From Paralteromonas sediminis (lineage in GTDB: Bacteria > Pseudomonadota > Gammaproteobacteria > Enterobacterales > Alteromonadaceae), in NCBI RefSeq assembly GCF_003820355.1, contig NZ_RPOK01000002.1, positions 558,001-622,000 on the forward strand: a DNA stretch of 64,000 bases, read 5' to 3'. Numbering within the stretch: the stretch's first letter is position 1; each line of letters begins with the position of its first letter. The position numbers and the translations under genes were made by a program. Below, one piece after another: positions 7,171-15,482 of the stretch. The notes beneath the pieces were generated by a model. It had not been told where the DNA came from, made no database searches, and saw only the letters and a program-made list of their open reading frames with translations.

Positions 7171-8997
7171 CTAGAGGTGTAAGTGTTCATAAATCGTATC
7201 GGCGAGTTGTTTGCTAACACCTGGCACTTTTGCAATTTCTTCTACACTGGCTTTTTTAAGTCCATGCAAGCCACCCATATACTTTATCAGAGCCTGACGT
7301 CTTTTTGCGCCCACCCCGGGTATAGACTCTAAACTTGAGGTGTTTTTTACTTTTTGTCTGCGTTGCCTGTGACCAGTGATGGCAAAACGATGTGACTCAT
7401 CGCGAATATGCTGAATTAAATGCAGTCCGGGAGAATGACTATCTAGGCTAAACGTATCATGAGTGTACCCCAAAATAAGCGTTTCAAGTCCAGGTTTACG
7501 ACTGGTACCTTTCGCTACACCAATGATCAAAGGTGTCTTGTCGTCAGGCCATTCATTAAAATGCGCCTCGGCCTGAGACAACTGCCCCTTACCGCCATCA
7601 ATAAATAGGATATCGGGTATTTTGAGTTCTTCCTTGCCGGGTTTAAACCGTCGCTGGAGCACTTGTAACATTGCAGCATAGTCGTCACCAGGTGTAATGT
7701 CCTCAATATTATAACGTCTATACTCGCTGGTTTTTGGCCCTTCGCGATCAAACACAACGCACGATGCAACAGTAAGCTCCCCTGCGGTATGACTGATATC
7801 AAAACACTCCATGCGCTTAATGGGCTCAGCGAGTTCCAACGCCTCTTCTAACGCCAAATACCTTGCGTGCACAGACTTGTGCTGGGCAAATTGTGTATCA
7901 ACCGCATTTTGGGCATTGGCATTTGCCAGCTGCAAATATCGCTTCTTATTAGCCCTTATACCTTTGTAGACACTCACATTATGACCGGCTTCAGTTTTGA
8001 GCAGCGAAACAATGGCCTTTTCGTCTTCCAGCTCTATAGGAAGCACGATATGTTTGGGGATCGTCTTATTGCCGGCCAAATAAAATTGCAAAAAGAAGGA
8101 TTCAAATATTTCATGCTCTGTGGCTGATGGCGGCACTCTGGGGAAAAAAGCTTTGCTCCCCAGTAACTGGTTATCACGGATAAACATGACTTGTACACAT
8201 GCCATGTTGCCTCTTATTGCTAAGCCAAATACATCCATGTCATCTTCAGTACCAGCAACAGCTTGCTGCTCTTGGATGCGCCTTAGCGCACTTATCTGGT
8301 CTCGGTATTTTGCGGCTGCCTCAAAATTAAGGGATTCACTGGCCTGCTCCATTTTAGCAACCAACTTAGCGATAACCTGATGGTTTTTACCCCGCAAAAA
8401 CAAGCGAACGAGTTCAACGTGCTCAAGATACTCGTCATCAGAGACATAGCCACCCACACATGGTGCACTGCAACGTTGCATTTGATACTGCAGACATGGG
8501 CGACTGCGCGCCCTGTAATAACTGTCTTCACACTGCCTTACGGGAAAGATTTTTTGCATTGACCGCAAACTTTCTCTGACCGACCAAGCACTCGGATAAG
8601 GCCCAAAATATTCGCCCTGCTTTTTTTTGCTACCCCGGTGGAAAGATAGCCTAGGATGCTTATGACCTGAGAGATAAATATAGGGGTAACTCTTATCATC
8701 TCGCATTACCACGTTATAACGAGGCTTGTATTTTTTTATGAAGTTATTTTCAAGTAAAAACGCTTCTGACTCACTGGTAACAACGGTTACATCAATGTGA
8801 TGAATATTACTTACTAAGGCTCTGGTTTTAGCATTGTCCAAATGCTTTCTAAAGTAACTAGACACCCGCTTTTTTAAATTTTTTGCTTTGCCGACGTAGA
8901 TCACATCACCAGACTCACTGTACATGCGATATACGCCTGGTTTTTGTGTCAATGACGCGAGGAACTCGGCCGAATCGAAAGGTTCAGTCAATGCCAT
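7171..8997 (-). CDS. uvrC: Excinuclease ABC subunit C
   Basis: 608 residues, normal length. It makes both incisions in nucleotide excision repair together with UvrB. Domains in order: GIY-YIG nuclease (PGVYRMY...VIYVGKAKNLKKRVSSYF) near the N-terminus, a Cys-rich segment, the UvrB-interacting UVR motif (about residues 204-239), the RNase H-like endonuclease domain (ECFDISHTAGE, FIDGGKGQL) and C-terminal tandem helix-hairpin-helix motifs (SIPGVGAKRRQALI, KVPGVSKQLADTI). It starts 8 bases after uvrY stops, the standard uvrY-uvrC pair. Confidence 0.97.
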   Translation of the reverse strand: MALTEPFDSAEFLASLTQKPGVYRMYSESGDVIYVGKAKNLKKRVSSYFRKHLDNAKTRALVSNIHHIDVTVVTSESEAFLLENNFIKKYKPRYNVVMRDDKSYPYIYLSGHKHPRLSFHRGSKKKQGEYFGPYPSAWSVRESLRSMQKIFPVRQCEDSYYRARSRPCLQYQMQRCSAPCVGGYVSDDEYLEHVELVRLFLRGKNHQVIAKLVAKMEQASESLNFEAAAKYRDQISALRRIQEQQAVAGTEDDMDVFGLAIRGNMACVQVMFIRDNQLLGSKAFFPRVPPSATEHEIFESFFLQFYLAGNKTIPKHIVLPIELEDEKAIVSLLKTEAGHNVSVYKGIRANKKRYLQLANANAQNAVDTQFAQHKSVHARYLALEEALELAEPIKRMECFDISHTAGELTVASCVVFDREGPKTSEYRRYNIEDITPGDDYAAMLQVLQRRFKPGKEELKIPDILFIDGGKGQLSQAEAHFNEWPDDKTPLIIGVAKGTSRKPGLETLILGYTHDTFSLDSHSPGLHLIQHIRDESHRFAITGHRQRRQKVKNTSSLESIPGVGAKRRQALIKYMGGLHGLKKASVEEIAKVPGVSKQLADTIYEHLHL

Positions 8998-9005
8998 ACT
9001 GAGAA

Positions 9006-9650
9006 TTACAAATTATCGCTGTCAATAAGTTTGTAACGTAGTGCCAAGTGAGTGAGTTCTACATCAGATTCCACACTCAACTTCTCAAACATTCTATACC
9101 GATAGGTGTTAACGGTCTTTGCACTAATATTGAGCTGCCTTGCTATATCAGGCACGCGATTACCCTTTGTGAGACGCAAAGCAATATCCAACTCACGAGA
9201 TGACAAATCGGTAAATGGGTTATCTTCTGACGCCCCCAACTTATTCATAGCAATGCTCTGAGCAATATCAGCAGCTAAGTATTTGGCACCGGACGCAACT
9301 TTATAAATGGCATTGATCACTTCTTCGGGTTCTGCATCTTTAGTTAAAAAACCGTGTGCACCTAATTGCATAACCTGACTAGGAATGGGATGTTCTTTTT
9401 GCTGTGACAAACAAATAACTTTGGTGTTTTCAGCGAGTCTGCAAATTTGCTTGGTAGCCTCCATACCTCCTATACCTGGCATGTTAACGTCCATAATCAC
9501 AACATCGGGTGGATTCTTTCTACAAATAGCGACGGCATCTTCGCCACACCTTGCTTCGTTGACCACATTAAAATCGGCCACATCCTGCAAAATGAGTTTA
9601 ATCCCTGTTCTAACCAAATCATGATCGTCTACAAGCACTACCTTTATCAT
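9006..9650 (-). CDS. uvrY: Response regulator of the GacA/UvrY family
   Basis: 214 residues: an N-terminal receiver domain (VLVDDHDLVRTG; phosphoacceptor Asp in VVIMDVNMPG near residue 54; Lys in FLTKDAEPEE) and a C-terminal LuxR-type helix-turn-helix (SSRELDIALRLTKGNRVPDIA...KTVNTYRYRMFEKL). In known systems it is phosphorylated by BarA/GacS and activates Csr-type small RNAs, which titrate CsrA. The sensor gene is not in the window. It forms an operon with uvrC. Confidence 0.94.
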   Translation of the reverse strand: MIKVVLVDDHDLVRTGIKLILQDVADFNVVNEARCGEDAVAICRKNPPDVVIMDVNMPGIGGMEATKQICRLAENTKVICLSQQKEHPIPSQVMQLGAHGFLTKDAEPEEVINAIYKVASGAKYLAADIAQSIAMNKLGASEDNPFTDLSSRELDIALRLTKGNRVPDIARQLNISAKTVNTYRYRMFEKLSVESDVELTHLALRYKLIDSDNL

Positions 9651-9685
9651 TATCTATCTCTTTATTAGGCATTTATCAGTAAACA

Positions 9686-9730
9686 CGCCGTTGCACTTCG
9701 CGACACAAAAAGCGACCAAAGGCAACGGCG
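9686..9730 (-). other. Stem-loop between pirin and uvrY
   Basis: Nine-base arms CGCCGTTGC (9686-9694) and GCAACGGCG (9722-9730) are separated by 27 bases. It lies just past the pirin stop. No T-run follows on the minus strand, so it is a weak terminator candidate or a leader hairpin of uvrY. Confidence 0.4.
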
Positions 9731-9760
9731 TAAGCCTAACACAGAAAACGATTTTGGTCT

Positions 9761-10468
9761 TTAAACACTAGCGGGTAGTTCAAACCACAAAGCTTCTAGA
9801 TGGCCGGTTGAGGAAAGTGTAATAATTTCATCGCCACTTAGCCCAATTCCATCTCCCATTGTTACCTCAATACTGTCGTCAGAATGCGTTAGGTTGGCTA
9901 GTCCTTTAACAATGTGCAAGTAACCTGTCTTGCCCCTAGTACTCAGTTCCACCGCATCATCGGCTGGCTGGAGCACCACTCTGAAGAGTGACATATCTTG
10001 CTTAATACTCAACGTATTCTGAGACGGCTCAGGTGTGATAAGCGCGGTTACCGTGTCATCCTGCTGAATGCGTGTTTGCGCATAACCTGGCTTACCACCT
10101 CGCTCGGACGGTAACACCCATATCTGTAGAAATTTAACACGACTTTTAGTTGACGCGTTGTATTCTGAATGAGTAATACCGCTTCCTGCACTCATAACCT
10201 GAATATCGCCCTCGGGGATGATGTGCTCATTTCCCTCGCTGTCTTTATGCTTTAACGCACCTTCTGTAACATAAGAAATAATCTCCATGTCTCTATGCCC
10301 ATGTGTAGCAAAACCGGCCCCTGGTGCAACAGTATCATCATTGATTACCCTGAGTGCCGACACCCCCATGTGATTGGCATCGTAGTAATGCCCAAAAGAA
10401 AAACTATGGGCACTTTGCAACCATCCAAAATCTGCTTTACCTCGTTCGTCTGCACGTCTGATGTACAT
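9761..10468 (-). CDS. Pirin-family bicupin (YhhW-like)
   Basis: 235 residues with two cupin domains. The metal-binding His-x-His and partner residues are seen in HGHRDMEI and GSGITHSEY, as in E. coli YhhW, a quercetinase-like dioxygenase. The physiological substrate is unknown. Two ATGs two codons apart are possible; the second (10468) has GGAG at better spacing. It is monocistronic, between uvrY and the left boundary of the integrative element. Confidence 0.9.
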   Translation of the reverse strand: MYIRRADERGKADFGWLQSAHSFSFGHYYDANHMGVSALRVINDDTVAPGAGFATHGHRDMEIISYVTEGALKHKDSEGNEHIIPEGDIQVMSAGSGITHSEYNASTKSRVKFLQIWVLPSERGGKPGYAQTRIQQDDTVTALITPEPSQNTLSIKQDMSLFRVVLQPADDAVELSTRGKTGYLHIVKGLANLTHSDDSIEVTMGDGIGLSGDEIITLSSTGHLEALWFELPASV

Positions 10469-10677
10469 AGTCATGTCTCCGCTTAAAATGTTATAAACAG
10501 ATAGTACATTCCAAATACAGGATTGAATATTGCATTAATATGCCTAAAGCATTCTATAAATTAGAATTTATCGCATCTAAACGAGATTCTCATCAACGCA
10601 TTAATTAATGGTTTTTGGCAGGAATGGTAAGACTAAAACGATCTGCAGCACACTAGGGTGTGAAATAGACGAGCAAC

Positions 10678-10705
10678 AAAAAAGCCGCCCGGTGGGCGGC
10701 TTTTT
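10678..10705 (-). terminator. Terminator, probably the original one of tRNA-Ser
   Basis: Stem GCCGCCC and GGGCGGC with a three-base loop, flanked by A6 and T5 so it can work in both directions. It lies 8 bases outside the left direct repeat. In the excised chromosome it would sit immediately downstream of tRNA-Ser(UGA) on the same strand, so it is inferred to be that gene's ancestral terminator. Confidence 0.75.
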
Positions 10706-10712
10706 CACAATG

Positions 10713-10726
10713 TGGCGGAGAGAGAG
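10713..10726 (-). repeat. Left attachment-site copy (displaced tRNA-Ser 3' end)
   Basis: TGGCGGAGAGAGAG, identical over 14 bases to 19950-19963, the 3' acceptor strand plus CCA of tRNA-Ser. Similarity extends three bases further out with one mismatch (AATG against AATA). Beyond it the sequences differ. Confidence 0.88.
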
Positions 10727-10847
10727 TCCGCCAGACCTAAATCCACAGAAGTCTTTGATGGCTTAAATACAATAAAAATATCATAAGCTTAAACATATAC
10801 TTATTCCAATACACTCCACTATACTTTATCGCAATCCACGACCTAAC

Positions 10848-10868
10848 TGTATATAATAATGTATATAA
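10848..10868 (+). repeat. Paired TGTATATAA repeats, left arm of the element
   Basis: Two copies of TGTATATAA start exactly 12 bases apart (10848 and 10860), between the left junction and the integrase start. The same pair with the same 12-base spacing and orientation recurs at 19875-19895. They are candidate arm-type integrase or excisionase sites and may overlap the integrase promoter. Confidence 0.6.
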
Positions 10869-10885
10869 ACCAAGGGCAAATCTAA

Positions 10886-12088
10886 ATGGCAAAACTAACA
10901 AATAAGCTTACAACCAAATTGGTTGAACACATTAAAGAATCAGGGTTTCATGCTGATGGTAACGGACTGTATCTACAGGTAAGCAAATCAGGAAGTAAAT
11001 CATGGGCCTTTAGATACCAACTAAACGGCAAACCCACATGGCATGGACTTGGCTCTGTTACAAAACCAAACAATCTTCAAGCAGCAAGAATGGCAGCTAT
11101 CGAGTGCAAGCAGCTACTGAAAGAAGGCATTGACCCGAAGGTGCACAAAAAGCGACTCATTCAAAAGAATCATGCGGATTCAATACCTACACCTACGTTT
11201 CGTCAGTGCGCAATTTCTTATATTGAGTCTAAACGGAGTGGCTGGAAGAATGCCAAGCACTGCGCTCAGTGGAAAAATACTCTTGAAACATACGCTTACC
11301 CAGTTATTGGAGAGCTACCCATAAGTACGATAGATATTGACCATGTATTAAGCGTATTGCAGCCAATTTGGCATGACAAAACAGAGACCGCATCGAGAGT
11401 ACGCCAAAGAATGGAAAGCATCTTAAGTTGGGCAAAGGTCAAAAAATACAGGCATGGAGAAAACCCTGCGTTATGGCGTGGCAATCTCGACCAGATACTT
11501 CCGCAAAGAAACAGGGTGCAGAAGCCAAAGCATCACAATGCTTTACATTACAGAGAGCTACCTGCTTACTTCAAGCAATTACGACAAACAAATAGCATCT
11601 CAGCTCGACTGCTAGCCTTTACAATACTTAACGTCTCTCGCATTGGGGAGTCTAGAGATGCCACCTATTCAGAAATCGACTTTATATCCAACACGTGGAT
11701 TGTCCCTGCCAGCCGCATGAAAGCTGGTAAAGAGCACCATGTCCCACTAACTACTGAATCATTGGCCATTATTGAAGAATTAACACCTGCTAGAAGGGCT
11801 GCACATGACTTTATTTTTCCGGGCATCCAAGCAGGGAAACCGATAAGCGCATCAGCTCCCCTTAAGCTACTTAAGCGCACACATCCAGATTTAACTGTAC
11901 ACGGCTTTCGCTCTACATTTCGCGACTGGTGCGCTGAACAAACAACTTATTCTCGGGAGGTTGCGGAGGCGGCACTGGCTCATCGCATAAAGGATAAAGC
12001 CGAAGCAGCCTACCAGCGAGGCAATTTGATGGAAAAGAGAAGAGCGCTGGCTCTGGAGTGGGAGCAATACTGCTTTTCAGTAACTTGA
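10886..12088 (+). CDS. Tyrosine integrase, P4-like (DUF4102 N-terminus)
   Basis: 400 residues. The N-terminal DUF4102 arm-binding domain (GNGLYLQV, KSWAFRYQLNGK, ARMAAIECKQLLKEGIDP) is followed by a core-binding domain (about 105-200) and the catalytic domain. Visible catalytic residues are Arg252 (SRIGE), His339 and Arg342 (HGFRSTFRDW), His366 (LAHR) and the nucleophile Tyr376 (AAYQRGN). It should catalyse site-specific recombination at the 3' end of tRNA-Ser(UGA). The gene lies beside the displaced left att copy and points into the element. It appears intact. Confidence 0.95.
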   Translation: MAKLTNKLTTKLVEHIKESGFHADGNGLYLQVSKSGSKSWAFRYQLNGKPTWHGLGSVTKPNNLQAARMAAIECKQLLKEGIDPKVHKKRLIQKNHADSIPTPTFRQCAISYIESKRSGWKNAKHCAQWKNTLETYAYPVIGELPISTIDIDHVLSVLQPIWHDKTETASRVRQRMESILSWAKVKKYRHGENPALWRGNLDQILPQRNRVQKPKHHNALHYRELPAYFKQLRQTNSISARLLAFTILNVSRIGESRDATYSEIDFISNTWIVPASRMKAGKEHHVPLTTESLAIIEELTPARRAAHDFIFPGIQAGKPISASAPLKLLKRTHPDLTVHGFRSTFRDWCAEQTTYSREVAEAALAHRIKDKAEAAYQRGNLMEKRRALALEWEQYCFSVT

Positions 12089-12172
12089 TCTCTTAAATTT
12101 GCGCCAGCTCTATCTAGCATGCTCTGAGCATACTATGCGCACTCCAGTAGCCGAACAGAGTGTTTTTTCAAG

Positions 12173-12748
12173 TTAGTTTGTTAGCCAGCTGTAATCGCCG
12201 TGCCAAGACTTATAATCAGAATCAGTATATTCTTTGGGCAAATACCCTATTAGTTCATAATTCCAAGACCAGTTACTTCCTAACTGAGCCCGTGCCTCAC
12301 CAATATCTTGTGCGATGAATTCAATAGATTCTTTCTTTTTTACTGATGGAAAGATTGATATAGGCAGCCCAATAACTCTTTCTACAACGAGACTACTCTT
12401 AGCTTTGTTAAAAATTTTAATTTTGACTATCAGTGTTTCTAGCTTGTAATTTGTATGGTTGACAAATTCCGCTTTAAAAGTGCATGCGTAGAACTCGCGA
12501 ACAAATTGAGGGCTGAATGCGGTCTCACTGTCATTATCAAGCCTACATCCAAGTGTTTCACCACCATTAATTACCAGCATTCCTTTATTTTCCTTATACC
12601 ACTGACGCGCCTCTCTCCGCGTAAGACCCCCCTCCATATCTGTTGAGCTAAAGTCATCCATTAACCCTTTAAGCCACCCTTTCTCTTCAGCCTGCGTGCA
12701 AAATGAAATGCTGAAAGTTAATAAAGAAAGAAAAAAATAATATTTCAT
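12173..12748 (-). CDS. Secreted protein of unknown function (island cargo)
   Basis: 191 residues with a clear signal peptide (MKYYFFLSLLTFSISFCTQA). The mature part has LTRREARQWYKENKG, two cysteines (GCRLD, FYACTF) and a beta-rich centre (NYKLETLIVKIKIFNKAKSSLVVERVIGL shortened here to the idea of alternating strands). I recognise no family. A Shine-Dalgarno AGGGAG precedes the ATG. It follows the Sel1-repeat gene by 17 bases, so the two are probably one transcript. Confidence 0.65.
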   Translation of the reverse strand: MKYYFFLSLLTFSISFCTQAEEKGWLKGLMDDFSSTDMEGGLTRREARQWYKENKGMLVINGGETLGCRLDNDSETAFSPQFVREFYACTFKAEFVNHTNYKLETLIVKIKIFNKAKSSLVVERVIGLPISIFPSVKKKESIEFIAQDIGEARAQLGSNWSWNYELIGYLPKEYTDSDYKSWHGDYSWLTN

Positions 12749-12765
12749 TTGGGCGAAACTCCCTG

Positions 12766-13527
12766 TTAATTAGTTAAATAGTTATAATTTTTGCATCCAA
12801 TTTGAGACCCGTTCTCGCAGGCCCTCTTGAACCAGTAAGCCGCTTTATTGTAATCAAGCTCAACACCTCTCCCGTGAAGATACAATAGACCCATATTTGA
12901 TTGAGCTATAGCCTCTCCCTGAATTGCAGCTTTGTAAAACCAATGAAGAGCTTGAGAATACCTGCCCTGTTTATAGAAGTTCAAACCTACATTGTTCTGT
13001 GCGCTTGCGAACCCTTGCTCAGCTGCCTTCAAATAAAGCGCTTGAGCCTTTTCTATATTTTTTTGAAGAACAATTCCTTGTTCATACATTACACCTAAAT
13101 TATATTGAGCTTTGTAAAAACCTTGGTTTGCTGACTTCCTGTACCATTTAACAGCTTCAGACGAATCCTTCTTTGTTCCAACCCCATTTTCATACATCAT
13201 TGCGAGATTGTTTTGTGCTATCTCATGCCCGTTGTTTGCAGACTCTGAATACCATTTGAATGCCTTTTCCATTTGGGGTTCAACACCCATTCCCTTTTCA
13301 TGCATCAATGCGAAAAGAAACTGCGCCAACGCATCCTCTTTCTCAGCTGCCTTTCCACAAATCGAAAAAGCTTCTGTGAATTTTTTACCATCTAACAGCT
13401 CATAGCATTGCTCACCTTCTTTCCCATTCGACTGAAAAGCCATTAACACAAAAAAATAAAAAAATAGTGCTTTGAAGGAAAGAGAACTACTAGAACTGAA
13501 TCGAAATTTTCTGGCTTTATATTCCAT
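12766..13527 (-). CDS. Sel1-repeat (TPR-like) exported protein (island cargo)
   Basis: 253 residues. An N-terminal hydrophobic stretch (about residues 18-36) looks like a signal peptide or anchor with a long, basic, Ser-rich n-region. At least five Sel1-like repeats follow, each built like A...YEKG.GV..D...A..WY..A: LMHEKGMGV, MMYENGVGT, VMYEQGIVL, a degenerate one, and LLYLHGRGV. Such repeats form alpha-solenoid protein-binding scaffolds. The partner is unknown, though the downstream secreted gene is a reasonable guess. AAGGAG lies 8 bases before the start. Confidence 0.8.
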   Translation of the reverse strand: MEYKARKFRFSSSSSLSFKALFFYFFVLMAFQSNGKEGEQCYELLDGKKFTEAFSICGKAAEKEDALAQFLFALMHEKGMGVEPQMEKAFKWYSESANNGHEIAQNNLAMMYENGVGTKKDSSEAVKWYRKSANQGFYKAQYNLGVMYEQGIVLQKNIEKAQALYLKAAEQGFASAQNNVGLNFYKQGRYSQALHWFYKAAIQGEAIAQSNMGLLYLHGRGVELDYNKAAYWFKRACENGSQIGCKNYNYLTN

Positions 13528-13581
13528 CCAATCAACTCCTTTTTAATAGTTAACTTATAAACCGATTAAGCTATGGAAACT

Positions 13582-14196
13582 TCATGCTGACTTCAGAGAT
13601 TCATCTGAAGTCATTACCATTTGATAGAGCTCTACTTTTTGACTATAGGCACTCAACTCTTTCATAAACATAGTCGCCTTTGCGTCATTTTCACTATACA
13701 AAACATCATTATTGGCATACCAGTGCCGCCTCAATATTTCTACCCATGAAGTAAAAAATGATTCCACAGTATTCATGTATGGTTGTTCATATAACCTAAT
13801 ATGAACAGGCGAAGATGGCCCTCTCACATTATTATTCTGATTCAAATCTTTAAAAGCCAACCAAGTACTCTCATTCAAAAAAATGCCACTGTGATAAAAG
13901 ATTGATTTGTTAACGCCTATATCAAGCAAAAATTGTGTCTGTTTGTAATCACCAAAAACAAACACCTTCGGTGAGCAGCTTGATGGATAATTGAACTGAT
14001 CCTTTCCTCTGTTGGTATTGTGTCGGACAAATGAATGAACTTTGTGTACATCAACAATTAGGTCGCAAGGTTTTGGTAAAGCTCGCCTGCGAACTGATGG
14101 ATTCTCAAGACCAAACGTATCATCGTAAGCTAGGTTACAAATTTCGGCATCACTAATATTGGATAAAGCAGGGTCCAAAATATCTTCAAAACACAT
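13582..14196 (-). CDS. Hypothetical cytoplasmic protein (island cargo)
   Basis: 204 residues with no signal peptide or membrane segment. AAGGA lies 8 bases before the ATG, supporting real translation. Visible features are PCDLIVDVHKVHSFV, KVFVFGDYKQTQFLLDIG and SVESFFTSW-like aromatic segments (residues TVESFFTSWVEILRRHWY). I do not recognise a family and assign no function. It is upstream of the Sel1 gene on the same strand (54-base gap), so it may be the first gene of a three-gene cargo operon. Confidence 0.55.
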   Translation of the reverse strand: MCFEDILDPALSNISDAEICNLAYDDTFGLENPSVRRRALPKPCDLIVDVHKVHSFVRHNTNRGKDQFNYPSSCSPKVFVFGDYKQTQFLLDIGVNKSIFYHSGIFLNESTWLAFKDLNQNNNVRGPSSPVHIRLYEQPYMNTVESFFTSWVEILRRHWYANNDVLYSENDAKATMFMKELSAYSQKVELYQMVMTSDESLKSA

Positions 14197-14237
14197 TCAC
14201 ACATTCCTTTTAAAAACACTCTTGCCACTTACGATAA

Positions 14238-14294
14238 CACGTTACTTTAAAAGACAAAGCCGGAGCAGCCTATCGACTAGGCAACTTAATGTAA
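14238..14294 (+). pseudogene. C-terminal remnant of a second tyrosine integrase
   Basis: In one frame the bases read HVTLKDKAGAAYRLGNLM and then stop. This lines up with IKDKAEAAYQRGNLM at residues 368-382 of the intact integrase, including the catalytic Tyr. The DNA also matches (AAAGCCGGAGCAGCCTA against AAAGCCGAAGCAGCCTA). Nothing upstream of it encodes the rest of an integrase. It is a scar of a related integrase gene or an earlier insertion, at the end of the three-gene cargo block. Confidence 0.75.
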
Positions 14295-14393
14295 AACGAA
14301 GGGGCTGACAACGCCTGCCCCATTGACAAGTAAATATTCTCTATTTACTAACTTTAAAGGTGTCATGGATTTCTATTTTTTCTCAGAGAAATT

Positions 14394-14771
14394 ATGCTAG
14401 CGAAGATACTATCACTTATCATTCGAGGGTTTGCTGTATTAATTTGCACAGTGATACTAGAAAATATCTTAGTTCATGGGTTGGGATAGCGTAAAGGTTC
14501 TGACACTGTTGCTGCCGCTTCCTTCATATTTTTCATTGTTGGGTTCATCTATTCACTCGCTAGATTTAATAAACCTTTTAAAATGGGACTTGTAGATAGA
14601 ACGACAGATAACCTTACTGAAAAAGTCAGAAACAATATCAGAGGAAAAGACCTTACAAAAACAGAAGATCAAATGCTACGTCTAAACACCTTAAGAGAAA
14701 AAGGTATATTAACGGAAGACGAATACAACGCTAGATTAACAAAACTGAAAGCCGATTATTTGCGCGACTAG
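14394..14771 (+). pseudogene. Two-helix membrane protein with SHOCT-like C-terminus, interrupted by in-frame TAG
   Basis: From the ATG at 14394 the frame encodes a hydrophobic helix (ILSLIIRGFAVLICTVIL), then a TAG at 14487-14489, and continues in the same frame through a second helix (AASFIFFIVGFIYSLA) and a C-terminal stretch ending LRLNTLREKGILTEDEYNARL, typical of the SHOCT oligomerisation motif. The total would be 125 residues plus the amber codon. The downstream ATG at 14583 has no Shine-Dalgarno and would leave only the soluble tail. So this is best read as a gene broken by one nonsense mutation; readthrough or a sequencing error are alternatives. Confidence 0.75.
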
Positions 14772-14799
14772 CGTATCGTAATGGCTATATTGTGCAAGA

Positions 14800-15165
14800 T
14801 CACCTTTTGCATCCATAATGATAGTCAAATGCATCAAGCATAATAATAGCCAAATGGGTGTTGTTCTGCTGGTACTTGTCACCTTTTACTTCCAGCATTT
14901 TTCTAAATAGCGTTTCAGAATTAGTTGACACACTACCTTCCTGACTATCACTCAGACACCAGATTTTGACGCCGTTCTTTTCCGCTTTCATATTCGCAGC
15001 CATCAACCCCAGAGCAATACCAGAGATAACAATCTTAAAGTCATCGTGCATTGCAGGGTTATTTTCCATACCTTTTAATATATCGTTTATTCCAATTCCT
15101 GCAGCGTGGGATTGCATTGCTAGAAAGGAAAAAAATAAGGTTAAGAGTCTAAACCTTTTAATCAT
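14800..15165 (-). CDS. Small secreted protein, possibly Rap1a/Tai-like
   Basis: 121 residues with a signal peptide (MIKRFRLLTLFFSFLAMQSHA). The mature part shows ISGIALGLMAAN, IWCLSDSQ and a C-terminal AIIMLDAFDYHYGCKR. A helix, a Cys in the middle, and a terminal helix with Cys is the plan of the Rap1a/Tai family, whose founding members are periplasmic immunity proteins against type VI amidase effectors. The match is by pattern only. No effector or secretion gene lies beside it. GGGAG precedes the start codon. Confidence 0.55.
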   Translation of the reverse strand: MIKRFRLLTLFFSFLAMQSHAAGIGINDILKGMENNPAMHDDFKIVISGIALGLMAANMKAEKNGVKIWCLSDSQEGSVSTNSETLFRKMLEVKGDKYQQNNTHLAIIMLDAFDYHYGCKR

Positions 15166-15247
15166 ATAGCTCCCAGTTCTTAAAAAAAACGGCGATACCT
15201 TGGGTATAAATCATGACCTTTATTATTCACCTAGGTTTTGGGGACCA

Positions 15248-15430
15248 TTATTTCTTTTTCATAAATGGCATAACGATAAAAATAAGAATTTGAGCACCAA
15301 CCGCACCAAAGAACACCATACCAAAATTATCAGCTAGCGTTCGTCCCGCAACACTTTCCCCTGAGAGAGCAATTAACCCAACGTAAGCGATGACTAGTAG
15401 CCACAAATACAAACTCGCTTTTTTAACCAT
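15248..15430 (-). CDS. Small two-helix membrane protein
   Basis: 60 residues, nearly all in two hydrophobic helices (LYLWLLVIAYVGLIAL and FFGAVGAQILIFIVMPF) with basic ends (MVKK and MKKK). AAGGG precedes the start. No family recognised. The next cargo gene upstream, also membranous, is 52 bases away on the same strand. Confidence 0.55.
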   Translation of the reverse strand: MVKKASLYLWLLVIAYVGLIALSGESVAGRTLADNFGMVFFGAVGAQILIFIVMPFMKKK

Positions 15431-15482
15431 ATCATTTCCCTTTTTTTAACCTTAATTTAAAGCAAACTACCTAATCTATTCT

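Larger units (their letters stand above)
10475..10885. other. Gene-free stretch holding the left end of the island
   Basis: No coding sequence is seen. It contains the pirin upstream region, a strong terminator hairpin (10678-10705), the displaced tRNA-Ser 3' end that marks the left junction (10713-10726), and two integrase-arm-like repeats (10848-10868) directly in front of the integrase gene. Confidence 0.7.

Noticed and set aside
10848-10868. LexA box in front of the integrase
   Set aside because: CTGTATATAA looks like a LexA half-site, but no CAG half lies at the correct distance here or in the right-hand copy.
12766-13527. CRISPR-like or DNA-level tandem repeats in the Sel1 gene
   Set aside because: The periodicity is in the protein (about 36 residues); the DNA units are too diverged, and no CRISPR array was seen anywhere in the window.
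14583-14771. Stand-alone 62-residue gene
   Set aside because: The ATG has no Shine-Dalgarno, and the frame extends upstream through a second membrane helix to an amber codon, so it is treated as part of the broken 14394-14771 gene.
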